Shown: positions 43,079 through 48,544 of the stretch, in pieces | Numbering within the stretch: position 1 is the first letter of the stretch | How the letters are laid out: each line of letters opens with the position of its first letter | Assembly (NCBI GenBank): GCA_902798285.1 | Contig: CADBVZ010000019.1 | Location: forward strand, 1-48,544 | Direction: 5' to 3' | DNA length: 48,544 bases | DNA from: an uncultured Prevotella sp. | Lineage (GTDB): Bacteria; Bacteroidota; Bacteroidia; Bacteroidales; Bacteroidaceae | The notes under the pieces: model-generated | Told to the model about the DNA's origin: nothing | The model's input: only the letters and a program-made list of their open reading frames with translations | Databases searched by the model: none | Translations under genes and position numbers: made by a program

Positions 43079-43110
43079 CAAAGATATGAAATCTTTGCGG
43101 AAATTCCAAA
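43079..43110 (-). promoter_or_regulatory. Promoter of the fructan regulator
   Basis: Minus-strand TTTG at 43107-43110, 20-base spacer, TATCTTTG at 43079-43086. It has a full -33 and no ATCGTTCATT site, so expression looks constitutive. Confidence 0.8.
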
Positions 43111-43145
43111 TATTTTTGGAAAAAAGTAACAAAGGGGGAATAAAA

Positions 43146-43174
43146 AAGAGGTTCAGCAAGAAACTGAACCTCTT
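43146..43174 (-). terminator. Terminator of the GH32-MFS-fructokinase operon
   Basis: A perfect 11-bp stem (43146-43156 with 43164-43174), 7-base loop, followed on the minus strand by T6. It starts 9 bases after the fructokinase stop. Confidence 0.88.
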
Positions 43175-43182
43175 AATGGATA

Positions 43183-44061
43183 TTATGCTTTTTTCAGTTT
43201 GTCTGGTATGATAGGCATGGCACCGTTCTGAGTGCATACATAGGCACTGACCTGAACGGCCGTCTTGTGGGCTTCCTGTACTGGTCGGCCATTGATGATT
43301 GAAGCACAGAACGAACCGGTAAACGAGTCACCAGCACCCACGGTGTCAGCCACCTCAACCTTCGGCGTGTCCTGGAACGATGTCAGTCCGTCATCAGTAA
43401 AGACGTACGAGCCATTTGTACCACAAGTCAGCACAAGCATCTTCAGATGATAATCCTGCACAATCTTCTCGCAGGTCTGGCGCATATCCAGTCCATCATA
43501 ACCAAACATACGGTTGACAACAACCAGCTCCTCGTCATTAATCTTCAAGATATTACAGATACAGAAAGAATCCTCAAGGATCTCCTTGCTATAGAACTGC
43601 TGGCGCAGGTTGATGTCACAGATCTTCAGACAGTCATCGGGTGTGGCATCAAGGAACTTGCGGATATTCTCACGGCTGACAATATTACGCTGAGCCAGTG
43701 AACCGAAGCAGACAGCCCGTGCGCTCTTTGCAATCTCTTCCATCTCTGCATTGAAAGGAATATTATCCCAGGCCACATTCTCCTTGATGTCATACGTGGG
43801 GATACCTTCACCGGAAAGTGTTACCTGCACCGTTCCCGTAGGATAAGGAACTCGTGGCATCAGGTAGTTCAGATTGTGCTCTTTCAGAGCATCGATGGTT
43901 TCTTCTGCCAGTGCATCCTCGCCTAATGCGCTGATGGCAATGGTATCCAAACCAAACTGTGCTGCGTGATAAGCGAAATTGGCAGGAGCGCCACCTAATT
44001 TCTTACCTTCGGGAAGTACATCCCACAATGCCTCACCGAGGCCTACAATATAACGTTTCAT
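43183..44061 (-). CDS. Fructokinase (PfkB/ribokinase family)
   Basis: Phosphorylates imported fructose; cytosolic. The 292-residue protein has the substrate loop GGAPANFAYH near the N-terminus and the anion-hole/catalytic motif DTVGAGDSF with Asp245. The GLGEALWDVLPEGKK start is typical of bacterial fructokinases, and the counterpart in the B. thetaiotaomicron locus is BT1757. Its ATG overlaps the MFS stop (ATGA at 44058-44061). Confidence 0.92.
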   Translation of the reverse strand: MKRYIVGLGEALWDVLPEGKKLGGAPANFAYHAAQFGLDTIAISALGEDALAEETIDALKEHNLNYLMPRVPYPTGTVQVTLSGEGIPTYDIKENVAWDNIPFNAEMEEIAKSARAVCFGSLAQRNIVSRENIRKFLDATPDDCLKICDINLRQQFYSKEILEDSFCICNILKINDEELVVVNRMFGYDGLDMRQTCEKIVQDYHLKMLVLTCGTNGSYVFTDDGLTSFQDTPKVEVADTVGAGDSFTGSFCASIINGRPVQEAHKTAVQVSAYVCTQNGAMPIIPDKLKKA

Positions 44062-45224
44062 GCTTTTTCTGTATTAAGTTGTTTGATATAGGTGAATAGA
44101 TAAATAACGCCGAGGGCCATGATCAGTACAGCACCAGCCTGTCCGATGGCGTCGCTGGCAAAACCCATCAACAACGGGAATACCGTTCCACCAAAAAGGC
44201 CCATAATCATCAGACCACTAACCTCGTTCTGCTTCTGAGGCATTGCTGTGAGTGCCTGGGCAAAACAGATAGAGAAGATGTTGCTATTGCCATAACCCAC
44301 CAATGCGATAGCCGTGTAGAGAATCCATTTCTCTGTGCCGATAAAGAGTCCACACATCGAGAGTGCCATCATCACCACACTGATAATAAAGAATGTACGC
44401 GTAGGCAATACACGGAGGAAGAACGAGCCCGTCAGACAACCAATGGTACGGAAGATGAAGTAGAGACTGGTTGCAAAGGCAGCCTCATTGAGTGTCATGT
44501 TTAAGCGTTCCATCAGGATCTTCGGAGCTGTGGTGTTGGTACCAACATCAATACCCACGTGGCACATAATACCAAAGAACGACAACAATACGATGGGGGT
44601 GCCGAGCAGTTTTAAGCACTCAGCAAAGGTCGAAGCCTTACCCTCAATCTTGGGCTCATCGATATGCGTCATACCCAAAAGGACGGTAGCCAGAATACCG
44701 ATAACGAAATAGATGCCAAAGAGGATGCGCCAATCGTAGCCGAACGAGGGAATCACCTGAGTAGCACCCCACATAGCCAGATAAGGAGCCAGAAACGAGG
44801 CGATGGCTTTAATGAACTGTCCGAAAGTGAGGGTAGAAGCCAGATTACCACCACCCATAACGGTCGATACCAGCGGATTCAACGATGTCTGCATCAGAGC
44901 ATTTCCAATACCCAACAACGAGAATGAGATCAGCATGATAGCGAAGTTATTACCAAACAGAGGAATCAGCAGCGACAGTACAGTCACGCCAAGCGAGAGC
45001 AACACAGTGTTCTTACGACCGATCTTGTTCATCAGCATACCCGTTGGCACACTGAAGATCAGGAACCAGAAGAACACCAGCGAAGGAAAGATGTTGGCCG
45101 TCGAGTCGTTTAGGGCCAAATCTTCTTTCACATAGTTCGAAGCGATGCCCACCAAGTCTACGAAGCCCATGCAGAAGAAGCAGAGCATCACAGGAACAAG
45201 GGCAAGTTTGTTAACTTTACTCAT
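44058..45224 (-). CDS. MFS monosaccharide (fructose) importer
   Basis: A 388-residue inner-membrane protein with about 12 helices (LALVPVMLCFFCMGFVDLVGIASNYV; NKIGRKNTVLLSLGVTVLSLLIPLFG). It resembles the FucP/GlcP-like sugar MFS group and fills the place of BT1758. Placed between GH32 and fructokinase, it would carry fructose released in the periplasm. It is 24 bases after GH32 and overlaps the kinase start. Confidence 0.88.
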   Translation of the reverse strand: MSKVNKLALVPVMLCFFCMGFVDLVGIASNYVKEDLALNDSTANIFPSLVFFWFLIFSVPTGMLMNKIGRKNTVLLSLGVTVLSLLIPLFGNNFAIMLISFSLLGIGNALMQTSLNPLVSTVMGGGNLASTLTFGQFIKAIASFLAPYLAMWGATQVIPSFGYDWRILFGIYFVIGILATVLLGMTHIDEPKIEGKASTFAECLKLLGTPIVLLSFFGIMCHVGIDVGTNTTAPKILMERLNMTLNEAAFATSLYFIFRTIGCLTGSFFLRVLPTRTFFIISVVMMALSMCGLFIGTEKWILYTAIALVGYGNSNIFSICFAQALTAMPQKQNEVSGLMIMGLFGGTVFPLLMGFASDAIGQAGAVLIMALGVIYLFTYIKQLNTEKA

Positions 45225-45248
45225 AGTTGTATGTTATTTGATTATTTA

Positions 45249-46940
45249 CTATTTAATCTCGTAGATGGTTGCCTTACCGCCTTTCACTTTCAGCGTGTTA
45301 TAAGGCTCGTTGGGGAATACGAGATTGGTCATCGCCATCTTTCCGTCACTGGCAAAGGCCTCAATGCTACTATGGTCGATGAAGAGGCGAAGCTGTTTCA
45401 GAGCACCATGGGTGGGAGCTGTGGTCTCTATCGGGAAAGCTTCACTGAAACTGATGTCTCCACTCTGTTTGCGGTTCATAGCGAAAGTCTGTTTCTGAGC
45501 ATCGTATTTCATGACAACCTGCTCACCCTTTGTGTTGGAGAGTATCAACTCCATTGAGCCCTTCACGTCGACGACAATCTCACAGGCATCTGTCGGGTTC
45601 TTGATTTTCTTACCACGCATAGCCAGTGTTTCCTTCGAGGGTATCACACTGACATAGGTCTCCTCGCCATCCTTGAACAGGCCTAGGTCACGAGCTATAG
45701 AGTTAGCTGAGCGGAACTGTCTTGTGGGCACCTGGTTAGCATACTGCCAGTTGGACATCCAAGCCAGAACCACAGTACGGCCATCGGGCGCATTTGAGAA
45801 TGAAACGGTAGCATAATGGTCCTTACCATAGTCAAGCCACTTCGTTACCTTTGGCATAGACTCGCAGGTAAACTTATGACCATCGAAGTCACCAACAAAA
45901 TACTGGGTAGCACTGCCGCCAAAAGGTCCACCAGGGTTGATGTTGCAAATCAGCACCCATTTGTCTTCGATCTTCAACAGGTCAGGGCATTCCCATACAC
46001 CACCATGATTACCATATTCACTACCGAAGCTGCTTTCCTTCTGCCAGTCCTTCAGGTTGGCCGATGACCAGATCTGCATTTCCTGTCCCACGGCCAGCAT
46101 CATAATCCAGCGGTTAGTGCCATCATACCAGAACACCTTGGGGTCACGGAAGTCGGGTGCGTTAAAAGTAACAACGGGGTTCTTTCCATATTTATTAAAG
46201 GTACGTCCACCATCTGTTGAGTAGGCCATCGACTGAGTCTGAGCCTCCCCTGCAGAAGTGTAGAAGGCGATGACAGCGTTCTTACCAAAGCCAGCGGTAT
46301 TATCTTTGTCTACCACACACGATCCACTAAAGATAGTGCCTAAGGCATCTGCCTCAATGGCCAATGGTAAAGCCTCCCAGTGGACAAGGTCCTTAGAGAC
46401 GCTATGGCCCCATGTCATGTTCTCCCACAAAGAGCCATAGGGATTGTACTGATAGTATAAATGCCATTCGCCGTCCTTATAGAACATTCCATTCGGATCG
46501 TTCATCCAACCATATTGTGGCGTATGGTGATAGGCTGGGCGGAACTTCTCGCGATTGGTAGTATCGAAAGTATCACTAAACTTCATCTCCTTCCAGCAAG
46601 CAAAGCCTTTCATGTTGCCTGTCGTGCGACGGTCGCCATGGAAGATAATATCAAGCAGTTGACCGTCCTTTACCTCTAAGGGCACGTAATAGTCCACGTT
46701 GTCAACTGCCAGTCGTACATTCGGACGACGCGTACACTGGTTCTCCATACCTATGATGCGTATGTTGGCATTCTCTGCCTTCTCCTCAACAGGAAGCAGT
46801 ACATACTTGCATCCTGTCTCCAGACGTACCATCGCATGGTTTTCACTCAATACCATTGGGTTCACCTGAGCCTGTGCCGACAGCGACGTCAGCAGGGCGG
46901 CCACGATAGAAATTGCTGTTCTTTTCATTTTACTATTCAT
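45249..46940 (-). CDS. Periplasmic GH32 fructanase/fructosidase with N-terminal DUF4980 domain
   Basis: A 563-residue protein. Signal peptide (KRTAISIVAALLTSLSAQAQ) without lipobox, so periplasmic. An N-terminal beta domain of ~100 residues (DUF4980 type) precedes the GH32 propeller: nucleophile Asp148 (GWMNDPNG), Asp266 (FRDPKV) and acid Glu317 (WECPDL), then the beta-sandwich. It probably trims imported oligosaccharides to fructose. Two starts are possible, ATG 46940 and ATG 46928; the second gives the cleaner signal peptide. First gene of the operon, with an activator-type promoter. Confidence 0.93.
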   Translation of the reverse strand: MNSKMKRTAISIVAALLTSLSAQAQVNPMVLSENHAMVRLETGCKYVLLPVEEKAENANIRIIGMENQCTRRPNVRLAVDNVDYYVPLEVKDGQLLDIIFHGDRRTTGNMKGFACWKEMKFSDTFDTTNREKFRPAYHHTPQYGWMNDPNGMFYKDGEWHLYYQYNPYGSLWENMTWGHSVSKDLVHWEALPLAIEADALGTIFSGSCVVDKDNTAGFGKNAVIAFYTSAGEAQTQSMAYSTDGGRTFNKYGKNPVVTFNAPDFRDPKVFWYDGTNRWIMMLAVGQEMQIWSSANLKDWQKESSFGSEYGNHGGVWECPDLLKIEDKWVLICNINPGGPFGGSATQYFVGDFDGHKFTCESMPKVTKWLDYGKDHYATVSFSNAPDGRTVVLAWMSNWQYANQVPTRQFRSANSIARDLGLFKDGEETYVSVIPSKETLAMRGKKIKNPTDACEIVVDVKGSMELILSNTKGEQVVMKYDAQKQTFAMNRKQSGDISFSEAFPIETTAPTHGALKQLRLFIDHSSIEAFASDGKMAMTNLVFPNEPYNTLKVKGGKATIYEIK

Positions 46941-46963
46941 TTGATTGTTATCGAATTCTGCTG

Positions 46964-46971
46964 CAAAAATA
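46964..46971 (-). promoter_or_regulatory. -7 box of the GH32-MFS-fructokinase operon
   Basis: TATTTTTG on the minus strand. The -33 is only ATTG (46992-46995, spacer 20). Confidence 0.65.
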
Positions 46972-47000
46972 GGTCAAAAACCTTATATTTACAATAAATA

Positions 47001-47058
47001 ATGTTTCATTTAATAATAAAAATCGTTCATTGCAACATTTTTGTTAGCAATGAACGAT
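47001..47058 (-). promoter_or_regulatory. Operator site 2 upstream of GH32
   Basis: Half-sites ATGTTTCATT (47001-47010), ATCGTTCATT (47022-47031) and the inverted AATGAACGAT (47049-47058). The last two extend to a 12-bp perfect inverted repeat (ATCGTTCATTGC). Bases between the -7 box and the half-sites: 29, 50 and 77. Confidence 0.72.
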
Positions 47059-47111
47059 TATTTATCATCCTTCTTTAGCAAAGGATAGTAGTTGGCTTTT
47101 TTATTTCACCG

Positions 47112-47305
47112 CTAGCTTGATAAAGTATTCGTGAATACGGGTCCCTCAACAATGGACTGACGGATGGGTTCAAAGAGTCCCAGGTCGTGAAGCAGTTTTC
47201 CTTGAGTGGTTGATTCGCCACCTGGAATAATAAGTCCATCCTTGGGTTGATTCCAATCATCCAGTTGGCGCACCTCAAAGGTATCTACACCTAAACGATG
47301 GAGCT
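47112..47305 (-). pseudogene. pdxT (pyridoxal phosphate synthase glutaminase) fragment
   Basis: About 57 codons matching an internal part of Pdx[50 protein letters not shown]. The first ~15 residues are lost, as is everything after VF, including the catalytic Cys of the GTCAG motif and the His/Glu pair. It cannot be active. The 5' end meets the regulator fragment read on the other strand at about 47,300. No pdxS is in the window. Confidence 0.8.
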
Positions 47306-47513
47306 GCAACTCTATCGCAAGGTAAAAGCCATCTCAGACTCATCGCCCGTTGAACTGCTTCGCACCGCTAGACTGAATCGTGGCTATCAGATGCTGATAA
47401 AAGGCGACAAGACCGTGTCCGAGGTGGCCTATGATGTAGGCTTTACAGCCCCCAGCTATTTCACCAAGTGTTTTAAAGACGAGTTCGGAATCAGTCCTTC
47501 CGATCTGTCATAA
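47298..47513 (+). pseudogene. C-terminal AraC-HTH fragment of a lost hybrid sensor regulator
   Basis: 71 codons equal to the last part of an HTCS/AraC DNA-binding domain, from the first HTH ([27 protein letters not shown]) to the end. Its last ~25 residues (VGFTAPSYFTKCFKDEF and on) are identical to those of the intact regulator at 41529, but the DNA differs at many third positions, so it is a paralogue, not a recent copy. No promoter or start fits; the ATG at 47298 is at the junction with the pdxT fragment. A terminator still follows the stop. Confidence 0.82.
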
Positions 47514-47516
47514 ACC

Positions 47517-47557
47517 AGAAACGATGCAACTCTCCCGAGCAGCATCGTTTCTCATTT
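47517..47557 (+). terminator. Terminator behind the regulator fragment
   Basis: A perfect 11-bp stem (47517-47527 with 47542-47552), 14-base loop, followed by CATTTTCC. Confidence 0.7.
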
Positions 47558-47628
47558 TCCAAACCAATTATTACTAACTAACCTATAACTAACTTAAAAC
47601 CATAAGCATGAAATTTAAATCTCTGCTG

Positions 47629-47636
47629 CAAAGGTA
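47629..47636 (-). promoter_or_regulatory. Orphan -7 box
   Basis: TACCTTTG on the minus strand, in the same CTGCTGCAAA context as the susC and GH32 promoters. Downstream there is only a leader-like AT-rich stretch (47558-47628) and then the convergent terminator; no gene follows. Confidence 0.6.
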
Positions 47637-47665
47637 GGGAGTTTTTGGTTTCGTATCGATAAGAA

Positions 47666-47723
47666 TTGTTTCAAAGACTAACAAAAATCGTTCATTGCAA
47701 CAAAAATAGGAACAATGAACGAT
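47666..47723 (-). promoter_or_regulatory. Operator site 3 upstream of the orphan promoter
   Basis: Half-sites: weak TTGTTTCA (47666-47673), ATCGTTCATT (47687-47696), inverted AATGAACGAT (47714-47723). Bases between the -7 box and the half-sites are 29, 50 and 77, the same as site 2. Confidence 0.7.
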
Positions 47724-47786
47724 TTTTAGCATGGATTGCCTTCTAATTCAACAAGACAGATTAAAGAAATTCACAAAAAAAACGGC

Positions 47787-47847
47787 TATACCTCCCGTTT
47801 TCGTCCGGAATGCCTTTATTTAAAGGGGTTTCGGCACGGGAGGTATA
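47787..47847. repeat. Large hairpin with 12-bp perfect arms downstream of the VapE-like gene
   Basis: TATACCTCCCGT (47787-47798) and ACGGGAGGTATA (47836-47847) form perfect arms. The inner 37 bases pair further (CCTTT-ATTT-AAAGG tip). Confidence 0.75.
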
Positions 47848-47855
47848 GTTTGGAA

Positions 47856-47896
47856 ACCTCCCGTATACCTCCCTTATACCTCCCGTCACACCTCCC
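47856..47896. repeat. Four tandem ACCTCCC repeats
   Basis: ACCTCCC begins at 47856, 47867, 47878 and 47890 (spacing 11, 11 and 12 bases), in the same orientation as the left hairpin arm. Located between the hairpin and the VapE-like stop codon. Confidence 0.8.
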
Positions 47897-47928
47897 TTTT
47901 TTACTCAGGCAAGCTTGATGATTCTCGC

Positions 47929-48544
47929 TTAAGCAGCCTTTATCGGAACCACCTTGTAGAAAGCTACATGCGAGTGTTCCTTGTGCTCGAAACCCAACTC
48001 CTTCAACGCACGACCCAGACCAATCCTTGTGCTGTGGTTAATCTGAACAGAAGGATACTGCTTCTGGATGATCTTCAGCATCTCCGTACTATTCAGAGTC
48101 TTCACAGGCTCGCCCTCTTCAGGCTTACGGAAACAAATCTGGATGATCTCAGCGATATCCTTCTCGGCCATGTACTCCACATTCAGCTCCTGAATCCTTG
48201 CAACCTCCTCATTATTAAACCAATACGGCGCCTTCAACTCATTGAGCTCATAGACCACCTGAGCATAAAGCTGCTCATAGTCAATGTCGCCCGTATTGTC
48301 AATCAACTTGCCATCAGGAATCGTCAAACAGATGTAGCGACGACTTCCCGTTGCATCCGATAGCGGATGGGGGTTGTTCGTGGTGGCCACGAATGAGGCA
48401 AATCGAAGGCGATCCTCCTGAGTCTTACCGAAAATCGGGCGACCATTCACCTTACTTACAGATAAGGCCTGCTTCAGAGCCGCATGCTGACTGGGACGAA
48501 TAGCATCGAGCTCATCGAGGTTTACCAAGAGATTGTTCGACAAC
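47929..48544 (-). CDS. VapE/VirE-like ATPase, C-terminal part (5' partial)
   Basis: The frame is open to the window edge; 204 residues are visible. NLLVNLDELDAIRP resembles the Walker B strand of the VapE/D5-like P-loop helicase domain, SFVATTNNPHPLSDATGSRRYICL carries the sensor Asn pair and arginine finger, and the last ~75 residues (TLNSTEMLKIIQKQYPSVQINHSTRIGLGRALKELGF) look like the DUF3874 DNA-binding C-terminus. Such proteins are common in Bacteroidales mobile or prophage-derived regions, so it may mark the edge of an accessory element. The Walker A part lies outside the window. Confidence 0.8.
   Translation of the reverse strand, partial: LSNNLLVNLDELDAIRPSQHAALKQALSVSKVNGRPIFGKTQEDRLRFASFVATTNNPHPLSDATGSRRYICLTIPDGKLIDNTGDIDYEQLYAQVVYELNELKAPYWFNNEEVARIQELNVEYMAEKDIAEIIQICFRKPEEGEPVKTLNSTEMLKIIQKQYPSVQINHSTRIGLGRALKELGFEHKEHSHVAFYKVVPIKAA

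Noticed and set aside
47736-47918. A 60-codon plus-strand open frame over the ACCTCCC repeats
   Set aside because: It is a translation of the hairpin and tandem repeats; no ribosome binding site and no protein-like pattern.
46980-47930. Insertion sequence
   Set aside because: No transposase frame and no terminal inverted repeats with target duplication; the content is gene fragments, promoter sites and repeats.

Overview
The window looks like chromosome of a gut- or rumen-type Bacteroidales, most likely Prevotella/Segatella. The evidence is SusC/SusD pairs, hybrid-sensor type regulation, Bacteroidales versions of housekeeping genes, and at least a dozen promoters of the Bacteroidota form TTTG-N19/20-TAnnTTTG. 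Leaders are AT-rich with weak ribosome binding sites. I see no rRNA, tRNA or CRISPR.

Layout. 1-21,300 is mostly housekeeping: the end of a fumarate reductase/succinate dehydrogenase iron-sulfur subunit, a Bcp peroxiredoxin, two EamA transporters, an MGMT-like protein, MurQ, a THUMP-like methyltransferase, a tightly overlapping acetyltransferase-parE-S41 protease-dusB chain, the anaerobic ribonucleotide reductase pair nrdD-nrdG, LemA plus a DUF2207 protein, then ruvB-coaD-ybeY. 21,317-33,180 is a minus-strand carbohydrate cluster without SusC/SusD: CE7-like esterase, second alpha/beta hydrolase, GH43, GH35, sugar MFS importer and a 1097-residue DUF5107-TPR protein. It is headed by a decayed GH28 (pectinase family) remnant. 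33,350-46,940 is a fructan utilisation locus closely matching the Bacteroides thetaiotaomicron levan/inulin locus in content: surface GH32 lipoprotein, DUF4960 lipoprotein, SusD, SusC, sensor-regulator, fructokinase, MFS fructose importer and a second GH32. 46,980-47,730 is a scar of gene fragments with an orphan promoter. The window ends in the 3' part of a VapE/VirE-like ATPase gene, followed by a large hairpin and GGGAGGT repeats.

How it works together. Fructan would be cut at the surface by the lipidated GH32, held by the DUF4960 and SusD lipoproteins, imported by SusC, trimmed in the periplasm by the second GH32, moved inward as fructose by the MFS protein and phosphorylated by the PfkB-type kinase.

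The most interesting points are these. (1) The fructan regulator is a compact membrane protein with a periplasmic sugar-binding domain, one TM helix and an AraC HTH, but no kinase, HATPase or receiver domain. (2) A shared operator (ATCGTTCATT half-sites, two in direct orientation 21 bp apart plus one inverted distal half-site) sits at the same distance from the -7 boxes of three promoters. (3) One of those promoters now drives nothing. (4) Degenerate heptameric repeats occur between genes and, in frame, inside two genes. (5) The GH28 remnant has breakpoints at an intact promoter and at matching 8-bp repeats.
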